Shown: positions 18,406 to 26,876, counted from the stretch's first letter. The stretch is DNA of 64,000 nucleotides from Chitinophaga pinensis (GCA_902167325.1 LR632930.1:4092001-4156000), one strand, 5' to 3'. Numbers and translations are program-made. Notes: generated by a model from the sequence alone, not told the origin.

Positions 18406-18413
18406 TAAATTTG
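18406..18413 (+). promoter_or_regulatory. -7 promoter element directly before the mscS-like gene
   Basis: TAAATTTG matches TAnnTTTG. Only 7 bp separate it from the ATG at 18421, so the transcript probably begins at or next to the start codon. Confidence 0.6.
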
Positions 18414-18420
18414 TAGCCGA

Positions 18421-19326
18421 ATGGTAATAGATCAGGCTACATATAATAAGAAGAAAGTCCGCAAACAGGTATTGATTTTCATCGCCAAGATTCTGGTGTA
18501 CGCGGCAGTTGTTTATTTTAACCTCACCCAGAAGAAGCTCTTCGACAAATACGAAGTGCTGGGCAGCATCACCAACGCCCTTTCCCTTTTCCTCGGCGCT
18601 AACCTCCTGATTTCCATCGGATGGCTGGTGATGATCAGCTGGTATCTCCGGAAAAACCACCTCCAGCGCCTCACCCGCGACAACTTCGTGCTGGGCATCA
18701 ATCGCATCAGTTCCGTTCTCAATACCATCATGGCCCTCGTATCGGTCATGGTCCTTTTCGGGGTAAACCCCGTCAATATGTTCGTGAGCGTGAGCATCGC
18801 CGCGGCAGCCTTTGCCCTGCTAACGAAAGACTATGTGACGAATATGATCAACGGGCTCATCATCATGTTCTCCGACCAGCTTTCACTGGGCGACCAGATC
18901 AGGGTGGGAGAGTTCCGCGGCAAGGTGCTCGATATCACCCTCATCAACGTAGTGCTGCAGAACGATGACGACGACCTGGTATTGATCCCCAACTCGGTCA
19001 TCTTTTCGACCATGGTGCTGAACCAGAGCAAGCAAAACATTAAAAAGCTCACCATCGAGTTTGAACTCGATCTCAAATACCAGTCGTCGCCCGACGAGCT
19101 GGAGCAATCGCTCAAAGCAGTATTGCGCCCCTTTGCCTCCAATATCACCGAAAATAGTTTTTCGCTGAAGATACTGGAGATCAAAAAAGACCTGGTGCAT
19201 TACAAGGTACAGTTCCTTATACCGCGGCCGGATAAGGAAACAGAGCGGAAAATGCGCCGGATGCTGATCAATACCATCCTGTCTTTTTCAGGAAGGGAAG
19301 TGAATGCCTCTGAAAACGGCGATTGA
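18421..19326 (+). CDS. MscS-family mechanosensitive ion channel
   Basis: 301 residues. Three to four hydrophobic segments (residues 18-150) end in the pore-lining helix (FVSVSIAAAAFALLTKDYVTNMINGL), followed by the MscS beta domain (FSDQLSLGDQIRVGEFRGKVLDITL...LIPNSVIFSTMVLN) and a C-terminal mixed domain. These inner-membrane channels open under membrane tension and release solutes on sudden dilution. The promoter element lies only 7 bp upstream. The following gene may be cotranscribed, with a 43-bp gap. Confidence 0.92.
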   Translation: MVIDQATYNKKKVRKQVLIFIAKILVYAAVVYFNLTQKKLFDKYEVLGSITNALSLFLGANLLISIGWLVMISWYLRKNHLQRLTRDNFVLGINRISSVLNTIMALVSVMVLFGVNPVNMFVSVSIAAAAFALLTKDYVTNMINGLIIMFSDQLSLGDQIRVGEFRGKVLDITLINVVLQNDDDDLVLIPNSVIFSTMVLNQSKQNIKKLTIEFELDLKYQSSPDELEQSLKAVLRPFASNITENSFSLKILEIKKDLVHYKVQFLIPRPDKETERKMRRMLINTILSFSGREVNASENGD

Positions 19327-19369
19327 TTACGGGGCATTTATTATCTTAGGCCACTTAAAATCAAATGAC

Positions 19370-19918
19370 ATGATGGAAGAACTGACCGCAGGCATCGGCT
19401 CGCGCGTGCAGCATGCGCGCTACGGGCCGGGCGTGATCATCGGCGTGAAATACGCGCAGTATATTGTGACATTTATCAATGAAGGCGTACTGGAAGTGGA
19501 TAAGACCGATCCTAAGTTTGAAGTGCTCTATTCTGAGAACCGTACCGCCGAAATAGAAACCGCTTCTGAGCTGGAAACATCTCTGCTCAAAATCCTCCGC
19601 CTCTGGAACGGATTCTCCGAAGTAGTGCCCCTTGGCGACCGCTGGACCGGCGGCACCATGACCCTCACGCCCAAAGACACCACGCAGAAAGGAAAGGACG
19701 TTCCCATTGAAGTGTTCTTCCACAAGATCGTGATGGTGCGCGACAGGCTGCGTGTGCTGGAGCAACAGGTCAATGCCCACAAACTCCTTAGCGACGAGGA
19801 TAAGGTGAACATGCAGCAATACATTACCCGTATATATGGCTCCCTCACTACGTTCAACGTCCTGTTCAGGGATAAGGAGCATTGGTTTACGGGAGAGAAA
19901 GGGGGGAAAGAGGATTAA
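19370..19918 (+). CDS. Conserved hypothetical protein with an N-terminal Tudor/SH3-like segment
   Basis: 182 residues from the ATG at 19370 (a second ATG follows at once at 19373). Residues 8-45 (GIGSRVQHARYGPGVIIGV, then a strand pair) look like the small Tudor-like domain found at the C-terminus of UvrD/PcrA helicases. The rest is charged and probably helical (SLLKILRLWNGF; VRDRLRVLEQQVNAHKLLSDEDKVNM). There is no signal peptide or membrane segment, so it is cytoplasmic. I do not recognise a named family. Binding of nucleic acid or RNA polymerase is only suggested by the Tudor-like part. Confidence 0.75.
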   Translation: MMEELTAGIGSRVQHARYGPGVIIGVKYAQYIVTFINEGVLEVDKTDPKFEVLYSENRTAEIETASELETSLLKILRLWNGFSEVVPLGDRWTGGTMTLTPKDTTQKGKDVPIEVFFHKIVMVRDRLRVLEQQVNAHKLLSDEDKVNMQQYITRIYGSLTTFNVLFRDKEHWFTGEKGGKED

Positions 19919-19972
19919 ATAAAACAGCCTGCCGCAATACAACGGCAGGCCATGGATAACACAATGGATCAC

Positions 19973-20003
19973 AGCCCGGGCACTAGTTGCACGGGCTTTT
20001 TAT
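19973..20003 (+). terminator. Terminator after the Tudor-like gene
   Basis: AGCCCG (19973-19978) pairs with CGGGCT (19992-19997) and is followed by TTTTTAT. A second inverted repeat without a T run lies at 19927-19950. Confidence 0.6.
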
Positions 20004-20024
20004 ATTCATGCAAAAGAATCAGGA

Positions 20025-20807
20025 TCAAAACACCCCCAACACCTTAGCGCTCCCTGCTCTCTTCACGGTCCGGGTGTCGTTTAGCGGGTCTTTCCTGCCC
20101 ATTTCAACGCCTATAGCCAGCAACAGCGACATACTTTCCGTCAGTTCCGTTTCCAGCTGCAGCTCAATGTTGGTAGCCGGAAAGGTGGCGCCGAGGTTGG
20201 TCCAGTCGGTGTAGTGGATCTGCACTTCCTGCGTGTCTTCCTTCATGGGCATGCCATTCTGAAAAACTACATCACTCACAATACCCAGCGATATAACCAG
20301 CCGGTAATAGGGGTCTTTTGTAACGGGGAACAGGTTCACCTCCGGGATGAGGGCCGGGATGCTGATGCCGGAAGAACGCTCTTCGCGGTTATTCCTGACC
20401 GTTATGGGGTGGCGGACGATGCTTTCGAACACCTGGATATCATTCAGGGAAAACCCCTGCAGCATGTACCTGCAACGGGAGAAATACATATTCCTTTTAC
20501 CCCGTTCGCTTACGGTGTCCTGTACCTGCACCCGCTTTCCAAGGGCATTGAGGCGCCCGGTAAACTGCGGGTCACCCAAATGCATTACAGGGAATAACGC
20601 ATGCCGGATGCCTCCCGTCAATAGCATACCGGCCTGATGCTCGGTATTCAGCTCACGCGTACGCGCAAACTCCGGAGCATTCTTAATCTGATCCTTGGAG
20701 GGACCACCTTTCTGGCGGAGAATAACTTTGTCGGAACCATACATCTTATAGGCCGACATGTTACCAAAAGGTCCCTCAAAATCAAATGGTCCATTTATGC
20801 TTGCCAT
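20025..20807 (-). CDS. Uncharacterised Bacteroidota protein, 260 residues
   Basis: There is no signal peptide and no membrane segment. The opening (ASINGPFDFEGPFGNMSAYKM...VILRQKGGPSKDQI, then PEFARTRELNTEH) matches a family of about 250 residues that I have seen in Chitinophagaceae and Sphingobacteriaceae only as hypothetical. Its start resembles that of phage or secretion-linked structural proteins, but nothing nearby supports this. Upstream lies the repeat-rich region, including the inverted pair GGTTTAACCC/GGGTTAACC near 20817-20865 in the presumed leader. Function unknown. Confidence 0.7.
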   Translation of the reverse strand: MASINGPFDFEGPFGNMSAYKMYGSDKVILRQKGGPSKDQIKNAPEFARTRELNTEHQAGMLLTGGIRHALFPVMHLGDPQFTGRLNALGKRVQVQDTVSERGKRNMYFSRCRYMLQGFSLNDIQVFESIVRHPITVRNNREERSSGISIPALIPEVNLFPVTKDPYYRLVISLGIVSDVVFQNGMPMKEDTQEVQIHYTDWTNLGATFPATNIELQLETELTESMSLLLAIGVEMGRKDPLNDTRTVKRAGSAKVLGVF

Positions 20808-20895
20808 ATAAATAAAGGTTTAACCCATAGATGCTAAAAGCATAGAAAAGGGTTAACCGCATTTATCCCAATTTTTTCCCGGAGATATCCCGGGG

Positions 20896-20969
20896 ATAAG
20901 CCGCCCTTATATAGGGGCGGCTTATGGGCGGCTTAAGGGCGGGATAAAGGCGGCTTAAGGGCGGCTTAT
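20896..20969. repeat. GC-rich tandem array of GGGCGGCTTA units with a perfect hairpin
   Basis: Five units of 10-12 bp (GGGCGGCTTAT, GGGCGGCTTAA, GGGCGGGATAAA, GGCGGCTTAA, GGGCGGCTTAT) fill 20915-20969. The first unit pairs perfectly over 11 bp with its reverse complement at 20896-20906, with an 8-nt loop. The others could pair with the same arm, so several alternative hairpins are possible. No gene is present. Confidence 0.85.
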
Positions 20970-21066
20970 CTATACCTGAAACTTTCAGTAATTGAGAGGC
21001 TGATTATCCGGTAAGGGGATTGAAACCGGGGGAAATGAGCAGCCACATTCACGGAATAAGCGAACA

Positions 21067-21425
21067 ACCTCACATATGAGGTCATTTTAACAGGCGGGGA
21101 ATGGATATGGTAAGTGACAAGTTTGAAGTCAGAACCCCGAAATCTGTTAGCGGCTCCACTACGGTTAGAAAGAACGACCTCTTATGTGAGGTTATTTGCT
21201 GAAGGATGAAATTGAATTTTTAACCTGCATTTTGGAAGGAGGTAGTGGAGGGTTTGGCAACTCCGGTTTACAAAACAACCTCTTATGTGAGGTCATTCTT
21301 TAAGGCAGGAATTTGGGGAATGGATACCCGTTTTCATGGGCTGACCTCTTTTGTGAGGTCGTTCAGAAAGGCAGATTATTGGGGTTTAACCCATTTGTCT
21401 GGATGAGCAACCTCTTATGTGAGGT
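21067..21425. repeat. Five dispersed copies of the palindromic repeat ACCTC-N6-GAGGT
   Basis: Copies lie at 21067-21082, 21177-21192, 21278-21293, 21344-21359 and 21410-21425. The typical core is ACCTCTTATGTGAGGT, usually with AA or GA before it and CATT after it. Start-to-start distances are 110, 101, 66 and 66 bp. The DNA after copies 1, 3, 4 and 5 is also weakly alike (AAGGCAGGA...GGGG...), so the true unit seems to be a diverged repeat of about 66 bp with the palindrome at its head. The arrangement is not that of a CRISPR array. Confidence 0.85.
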
Positions 21426-21827
21426 CATGCAGGAAGCCAGGAAACCGGGGTTTAGCCTATCTTTTAAGACCCGGTAAACCTGTCAATATGCCACAGGCCG
21501 GATGGAAATAAAGTCTGGTAATGCCGCCTTTTCAATCTTACAAAACCACCGGTCCTGTTCCATAAAACCCTCGTGCAGCCATTTTTTTCGGGACGCGGTG
21601 TGGCTAACAGGCCACCGGGTGGGGGAAATATGCTCCTGGATTTGAAAAACCTGCTTTTTCCCTTAAAAAACATATTTGTGTAAATATTCCCGGAATACAC
21701 AGGAGATTTCAGCATGCAGGAAGTCAATTTGTTATGTATGCGCACTAACGGCAAGGGGTACACTCCGCCAAAATATTTGCGTAAAAAGGACGGAATTATA
21801 AATACACATGGTTTGGGGCGAAATACG
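21426..21827. other. Intergenic stretch without a convincing gene
   Basis: About 400 bp between the palindrome repeats and the stop of the outer-membrane protein gene. The only longer open frame (minus, 21464-21838) has an improbable composition and no homologue that I recognise. I see no clear terminator or promoter. Confidence 0.5.
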
Positions 21828-22808
21828 TCAGAATGCATAGCCGATACCGAACACCATACTTAGATCAGACATGCCGTTGGCGGCTACCGAAGGCCGGCTG
21901 TCGTAAGAATTATACACCGCAATATTGACGTTGAAATCCGTGATGATTTCCCAGGCTAACCGGGTTTCCCCTTCGAGGCGCGTACGGCCGTTTTGACGGA
22001 TACCGAAGAACAGGGTTTGGGTGGTGGCCAGGCTTACGGCAGGGGCGGTGTACTTAAATGCGTTGAAGGTAAATGCCAGCGGCACCTCTTTGATATTACC
22101 GCTCCGCCGGCCGTCGATATACCGCTCCTGGTTCATGACAATACCCGTCACCACCCGGGCATGGAGGTGCGGACTGAGCAGTACTTTGGTACCAAGGCCC
22201 ACGCTTTGGGAGAAGCGGCGTACCAGGCCCAGCTGCAGGTTTCGTTCATAGGCCACCGTTATGGCGGGGAAGATGAACGGGGTAAGGTCATACAGCACCT
22301 GAAGATTGACATCCTCCCGTTCGCGGCTCACGGAATCATCCCTGTTGAAGCTGGTGATGCTGGAAATAGTTGGGCGCACCTCATAGCGGCGTTCCTGCAT
22401 GCGGAGGGCGGCGTCTGTATTCAGGCGGCCGGTGCCGGAGTTCTTCGTGAAAGAATACCCTGCCGAAATGTTGCCCTGCACCTGCCTGAAAAGGCCGGTC
22501 CGGAAATAGAACAGGGTGAAGATCCCGGTGATCTTTACTTCCTGTCCCATCATTTGGATGTAGCCGCTTTGGGCAGAGGGCAGCACTTTGCCGAAGTACA
22601 TATCGCCGTTGAGGGTTTCTACTTTAAAGTTGTTTACCGTGGCGGAAAGGGTGCGGATGTTGTGCCGGCGGATGTTCAGAATCGCGCTGCCGTTCGCCTT
22701 AAACTGTACAATACCCACAGTGATGCTGCGCAACTCACCTACGATCAGGGTACCGTTGACCATCCAGAGCGTATCGATCCTTTGGGAATAGGCCTTTAAA
22801 CATAGCAA
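21828..22808 (-). CDS. DUF481-like outer-membrane protein, start uncertain
   Basis: About 326 residues from a TTG at 22808. The first part (IDTLWMVNGTLIVGELRSITVGIVQF, NIRRHNIRTLSA) resembles the small beta domain at the front of DUF481/YdiY-type proteins. The second half is a beta-barrel ending in GIGYAF, with a terminal aromatic. The frame upstream of the TTG continues the hydrophobic part of a signal peptide (IATTLFLLLCLKAYSQ). Between the in-frame stop and that core I find no ATG, GTG or TTG, so the real start is non-standard or lost. The family is linked to salt or acid stress in other bacteria; here the role is unknown. Confidence 0.65.
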   Translation of the reverse strand: MLCLKAYSQRIDTLWMVNGTLIVGELRSITVGIVQFKANGSAILNIRRHNIRTLSATVNNFKVETLNGDMYFGKVLPSAQSGYIQMMGQEVKITGIFTLFYFRTGLFRQVQGNISAGYSFTKNSGTGRLNTDAALRMQERRYEVRPTISSITSFNRDDSVSREREDVNLQVLYDLTPFIFPAITVAYERNLQLGLVRRFSQSVGLGTKVLLSPHLHARVVTGIVMNQERYIDGRRSGNIKEVPLAFTFNAFKYTAPAVSLATTQTLFFGIRQNGRTRLEGETRLAWEIITDFNVNIAVYNSYDSRPSVAANGMSDLSMVFGIGYAF

Positions 22809-22909
22809 GAGGAAAAGGGTAGTAGCGATATGTATGCGGGTGAGGATAGCTTGCGGTTTACAGTATTACAAGCAGGTCCCGGAAAAGGTTCGTAAACAGC
22901 AAGTTGGGG

Positions 22910-22943
22910 GAAACAAAAAGCGGCACCGTTGGAGGCGCCGCTT
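22910..22943 (-). terminator. Terminator after the 85-residue protein gene (minus strand)
   Basis: On the minus strand AAGCGGCGCC and GGTGCCGCTT form a 10-bp stem with one mismatch, followed by TTTGTTT. It supports the reality of the small gene at 22988-23245. Confidence 0.7.
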
Positions 22944-22987
22944 CATATCAGTAGTTAAATTGTAGCGTATTCGGTGTTCGGAAGGGA

Positions 22988-23245
22988 TCAGGAGTATTCT
23001 AGCTCTTCTCCCCGTAAAGTGCATTCGATCTGATGTCTGACAGGCGCACTAAAACCTTCCAGTTCAATGTTCGGCCGTTCATCGAGGCAGATACGGATCT
23101 TACCGTTCTCCTGTACAATCACTTCATGGATTGGCTCGAGCAGCGCAAACAACATACGCCGGCCGCTTTCAGCGATCTGGTTCATGATGGAATCTTCCAG
23201 GTTCACGAACTCACGGTTTTTGTAAGAATAAGATACTGTTACCAT
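22988..23245 (-). CDS. Small conserved hypothetical protein, 85 residues
   Basis: A soluble protein without signal peptide. It opens with MVTVSYSYKNREFVNLEDSIMNQI and has a beta-rich middle (HEVIVQENGKIRICLDERPNIELEG). I do not recognise the family. A terminator directly downstream and an 18-bp perfect palindrome 42 bp upstream suggest a real, regulated gene. It is divergent from the DPP-IV gene. The size would fit an antitoxin or a small regulatory subunit, but no partner gene is next to it. Confidence 0.6.
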   Translation of the reverse strand: MVTVSYSYKNREFVNLEDSIMNQIAESGRRMLFALLEPIHEVIVQENGKIRICLDERPNIELEGFSAPVRHQIECTLRGEELEYS

Positions 23246-23286
23246 TTTCTAAGTTTTTCAATAGGATCAATGTTTCATAAAAATAC

Positions 23287-23304
23287 GACAATTTATAAAT
23301 TGTC
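23287..23304. promoter_or_regulatory. Perfect 18-bp palindrome between divergent genes
   Basis: GACAATTTATAAATTGTC is identical to its reverse complement. It lies 42 bp upstream of the small minus-strand gene and about 195 bp upstream of the DPP-IV gene, in an AT-rich stretch. It is a candidate operator for a dimeric repressor. Confidence 0.5.
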
Positions 23305-23499
23305 AAAATTTATTATGAATAATTTCATTAAAAGTCATGCTTCTATGTCACAAATACAACCTCCTAACTGATCAAATGACATTTAATACCCGTGGAATGC
23401 AAGAACCGGGCCGGTCAGTTGCCGCTTACATAATTGCCTCAGGAGCTTTTGCCCGGAACCCTTATTTTTATGGCTTCAACATTTACCTCAAACCTATCT

Positions 23500-25680
23500 A
23501 TGCGTCTCATTCGTTACTTTTTATTGATCGGCGTCTGTGTTTTTTACAGCGCCATAACCTTCGCACAGAAAATACAGTGGAACAAAGCCGGAACCGCCTT
23601 TTACCAGGAAGAAGGCAGCCAGATCTATTCCATCCCCGTTCCCGGTATGGAACCTGCTCCATTCATCTCCGCAGATCTGCTCACACCCGCAGGCAGCAAA
23701 ACACCCTTACCGGTTAAAAGCTTCCAGTTGTCTGACAACGAAAAGCTCGTACTCCTCTTCACCAACACCAAACGTGTATGGCGGTACGAAACCAAAGGCG
23801 ATTACTGGCTGCTGGACCGTACCTCCCGTAAGCTGCGCCAGCTGGGGAAAGGTCTCCCGGAAGCCTCCCTCATGTTCGCCAAACTGTCGCCGGACAATAA
23901 ACAGGTGGCCTATGTGAGCGGGCATAATATTTATACCGAAGACCTGGCCACCGGAAATATCTCCCAGCTCACCAAAGACGGTAACCGCCGACTTATCAAC
24001 GGTACGTTCGACTGGGCATATGAAGAAGAGTTCGGTTGCCGCGATGGTTTCCGCTGGGGTCCGGACAGTAAAAGCATTGCCTACTGGCAGATCGATGCCC
24101 GGCAGATCCGCGACTTCCTCATGATCAATAACACCGATTCCATTTACTCCTACACCATCCCCGTGGAATATCCCAAGGCGGGAGAAAGCCCTTCCCCCTG
24201 TAAAGTGGGTGTGGTAAACCTCGCCACCAGAAAAACCGTATGGATGCAGGTGCCCGGCGATGCCCGTCAGCATTACATCCCCCGTATGGAATGGGTGCCC
24301 GGTAAGCAGGAACTGATTATCCAGCAACTGAACCGGAAGCAGAATTCTTCCAAAGTAATGCTGCTGCAACCCGGTACCGGTACCGCCAAAACCATCCTCA
24401 CTGAAACCGACAATGCCTGGATCGATGTGAAATCGTACTGGGATGATGGAGACATCACCGGCTGGGACTGGCTGCAGGGCAATAAATCCTTCGTATGGGT
24501 GAGTGAAAAAGACGGATGGCGCCACCTTTACCGCATCGCTGCCGATGGTGCGCAGGAAACCCTGCTTACCCCCGGCGATTATGATGTGATCTCTATTTCC
24601 AGCATCGACGAGGCCAACGGCCGCATCTATTTCCTCGCATCTCCTGAAAACGCCACACAGCAATACCTGTACTGGGTACCCATCGCGGGCGGCAAGGCTA
24701 CCCGTCTTACCCCCGCCAACCAACCCGGCACACATGCTTACGACATTGCACCCGGAGGTAAATATGCCGTACATGGTTACCAGAACCATCAGCTGCAGCC
24801 AGACAGGGAAGTGGTTTCCCTGCAGAACCATGAAAGCCAGAACAGCAAAACCGACTTCGCCGGTAAAGCAGCCGCCGCTATTAAAGAAGGGAGCCATCTC
24901 CGCTTTTTCCAGGTAACTACGGAAGATGGTGTAACGCTCGACGGATGGATGAGCCTGCCCGCGCGGTTCGATTCCACGAAGAAGTACCCCGTGGTATTCT
25001 ATGTATACGGTGAGCCTGCTTCCTGCACGGTGAAAGATACTTACGGTAACGGCATCAACCCGCTCTACGGCGGCTCTATGCCCGACGATGGATACATCTA
25101 CATCTCCCTCGACAACCGGGGCACTCCGGCACCCAAAGGGCGTACCTGGCGCAAGAGCATCTACCGCAAGGTGGGTACCCTCAACGCCCGCGATCAGGCG
25201 ATGGCGGCCACAGAGATCCTGAAGTGGAAGTATGTGGATAAAGACCGTGTGGCCGTATGGGGCTGGAGCGGCGGCGGGTCTATGACCCTGAACCTGCTAG
25301 GCCAGTATCCGGAGATCTACAAAACCGGCATCGCCGTGGCAGCGGTAGCCAACCAGCTTACCTACGATAACATTTACCAGGAACGTTATATGGGCCTGCC
25401 GCAGGAAAACCGGGCTGATTTCATTCAGGGATCGCCCATCACTTATGTGAAGAACCTCCGCGGCAAGTTGCTGTACATCCATGGTACGGGAGACGATAAC
25501 GTACATTATCAGAACGCGGAAATGCTCATCAACGAACTGGTGAAGCACAACAAGCTGTTCCAGCTCATGAGCTACCCCAACCGTTCGCACGGGATCTATG
25601 AAGGGGAAGGGACCTCGGAGCACCTCTCTGCCACCTACACTGAATTTTTACGGAGAAACTGCGCCCCCGGCGCCCGCTAA
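23500..25680 (+). CDS. Dipeptidyl peptidase IV family S9 serine protease
   Basis: 726 residues from the ATG at 23500, which gives a clean signal peptide (MRLIRYFLLIGVCVFYSAITFAQ). An ATG at 23470 would add 10 residues. The N-terminal part is an eight-bladed propeller that holds the DWAYEEEF motif; its glutamates bind the substrate N-terminus. The C-terminal alpha/beta hydrolase domain has Ser590 (GWSGGG), Asp665 (GDDNVHY) and His697 (RSHGIY). DPP-IV enzymes remove X-Pro or X-Ala dipeptides from peptides in the periplasm. All catalytic residues are present. A terminator follows at 25694. Confidence 0.95.
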   Translation: MRLIRYFLLIGVCVFYSAITFAQKIQWNKAGTAFYQEEGSQIYSIPVPGMEPAPFISADLLTPAGSKTPLPVKSFQLSDNEKLVLLFTNTKRVWRYETKGDYWLLDRTSRKLRQLGKGLPEASLMFAKLSPDNKQVAYVSGHNIYTEDLATGNISQLTKDGNRRLINGTFDWAYEEEFGCRDGFRWGPDSKSIAYWQIDARQIRDFLMINNTDSIYSYTIPVEYPKAGESPSPCKVGVVNLATRKTVWMQVPGDARQHYIPRMEWVPGKQELIIQQLNRKQNSSKVMLLQPGTGTAKTILTETDNAWIDVKSYWDDGDITGWDWLQGNKSFVWVSEKDGWRHLYRIAADGAQETLLTPGDYDVISISSIDEANGRIYFLASPENATQQYLYWVPIAGGKATRLTPANQPGTHAYDIAPGGKYAVHGYQNHQLQPDREVVSLQNHESQNSKTDFAGKAAAAIKEGSHLRFFQVTTEDGVTLDGWMSLPARFDSTKKYPVVFYVYGEPASCTVKDTYGNGINPLYGGSMPDDGYIYISLDNRGTPAPKGRTWRKSIYRKVGTLNARDQAMAATEILKWKYVDKDRVAVWGWSGGGSMTLNLLGQYPEIYKTGIAVAAVANQLTYDNIYQERYMGLPQENRADFIQGSPITYVKNLRGKLLYIHGTGDDNVHYQNAEMLINELVKHNKLFQLMSYPNRSHGIYEGEGTSEHLSATYTEFLRRNCAPGAR

Positions 25681-25693
25681 CTGTATCAAGATG

Positions 25694-25732
25694 AAAATCA
25701 CCTTCCGGTATCCGGGAGGTGATTTTTCTTTT
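25694..25732 (+). terminator. Terminator after the DPP-IV gene
   Basis: A long stem (AAAATCACCTTCCGG with CCGGGAGGTGATTTT, one mismatch) is followed by TTCTTTTT. Confidence 0.85.
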
Positions 25733-25776
25733 TCGGAGATAACCGTTTACTTTGCGGGCTAATTATAAACCGGAAC

Positions 25777-26169
25777 ATGAGAAGAAACGCCATTATCGGC
25801 CTTATTGCCATCGTCATCGTTATCATCAGCGCCTGGCTGCCCTGGATCACCGTACAGGCCGATGAAGGGTTGCGTACCTATTCGGGCATGCAGAGTGAAG
25901 GTTCCAGCTTCGGGGAACCCGGCAAGCTGAGCATCCTCGTTGCGGTACTTACCGGCATCCTCTTCCTCATTCAGAAAGACTGGGCAGCCCGCGTCAACCT
26001 CTTTACCGGAGGGTTCCTCGCTGCATGGTCGTTCCGGAACCTGCTGCTCTATTCCCGTTGTGAAATGGGGATCTGTCCGGACAGGCACATCGGTCTATGG
26101 CTATCGCTCATAGCATCCCTCACTGCATTTGTTTGTGTGCTCATGTACCGCAAGAAATATGTGAAGTAA
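25777..26169 (+). CDS. Small integral membrane protein, 130 residues
   Basis: Four hydrophobic helices, near residues 5-25, 50-66, 72-90 and 108-124, with a loop that contains two cysteines (SRCEMGICPD). No conserved motif that I recognise. A TTACTTTG box at 25747 (7 of 8 matches to the -7 consensus) and a strong terminator at 26191 mark a one-gene unit. Function unknown; the Cys pair could form a periplasmic disulfide. Confidence 0.7.
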   Translation: MRRNAIIGLIAIVIVIISAWLPWITVQADEGLRTYSGMQSEGSSFGEPGKLSILVAVLTGILFLIQKDWAARVNLFTGGFLAAWSFRNLLLYSRCEMGICPDRHIGLWLSLIASLTAFVCVLMYRKKYVK

Positions 26170-26187
26170 TCAGCATCCGCTAATAAA

Positions 26188-26228
26188 AAACAGCCGGCGC
26201 AGGAATTCCCGCGCCGGCTGTTTTGTTT
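26188..26228. terminator. Bidirectional terminator between convergent genes
   Basis: CAGCCGGCGC (26191-26200) pairs perfectly with GCGCCGGCTG (26211-26220). A run of A precedes the stem and TTTTGTTT follows it, so it can stop transcripts from both sides. Confidence 0.9.
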
Positions 26229-26240
26229 GTATCAGTTTGT

Positions 26241-26876
26241 CTATATCGCGGAGCCAATGAGGTAAGAGGCGAGTACCACCACGCCGCCGGTAAGGAGGTA
26301 GCGCATGGTCATACCAAGGAGGTGCTGCCCGGTAATGCGGGACTTCATCCATCCAAACATCAGTAAGGCCAAAAGACTGATTATCATACTCGTACGCCCT
26401 GCTGCTGAGAAATCTTCCTGCATCAGGAAAGGCACAAAAGCGATGAGTCCGCCAAGGAGGAAGAAGCCACCGGTAAACAGGGTGCTGCGCAGGGCGTGGC
26501 GGAGGCCAAACTCCTGCAGGGGTACTTCTTCGGCTTTCAGCGTGGCTTCCCACTGTGCCTGATCCTTTTCCATTTCACCTGCGATGTGGGCAATGGTAGG
26601 ATGGGGGATGTCGAGGTTGCGGAGCTTCTGCTCTTCCTCCGGCGTCATCACACCTTCTTCATCTTCGCCGCGGTTAGTCCGGAATACTGCAATCATCATC
26701 AGCAGCGTGGCAACGCCGAGGATGATGAGGTGGAGGGTATAGAAGGCCTGCACCGTCAGGTTCTTCGTGTAAAGGACCTGTGTGGTGAAAAGCAGGAGCA
26801 GCACGCCGTCCGGGAACCCTATCATGAGATCGGTTTTCCAGCCGGAGCTGCGGATGGCTTTTTGCGGTTTGCTCAT
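26241..26876 (-). CDS. VIT1/CCC1-like membrane transporter
   Basis: 211 residues from the ATG at 26876. The start DLMIGFPDGVLLLLF matches the DxxxGxxDG signature of VIT1/CCC1 iron and manganese carriers. Helices lie near residues 20-35, 45-65, 137-160 and 165-210, with a soluble acidic loop in the middle (residues 67-120, rich in Glu). That loop is where VIT1 proteins bind metal. The start overlaps the stop of the ornithine aminotransferase gene as ATGA, so translation is probably coupled. The likely cargo is Fe2+ or Mn2+, by family only. Confidence 0.75.
   Translation of the reverse strand: MSKPQKAIRSSGWKTDLMIGFPDGVLLLLFTTQVLYTKNLTVQAFYTLHLIILGVATLLMMIAVFRTNRGEDEEGVMTPEEEQKLRNLDIPHPTIAHIAGEMEKDQAQWEATLKAEEVPLQEFGLRHALRSTLFTGGFFLLGGLIAFVPFLMQEDFSAAGRTSMIISLLALLMFGWMKSRITGQHLLGMTMRYLLTGGVVVLASYLIGSAI

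Noticed and set aside
21067..21425. CRISPR array
   Set aside because: The repeats are only about 16 bp, the spacers vary from 50 to 94 bp and partly resemble each other, and no cas genes are in the window.
21464..21838. Minus-strand frame of 124 codons after the DUF481-like gene
   Set aside because: The composition (many Arg, Pro, Phe and Cys) and the lack of any recognisable pattern argue against a real protein. It only overlaps the previous stop.
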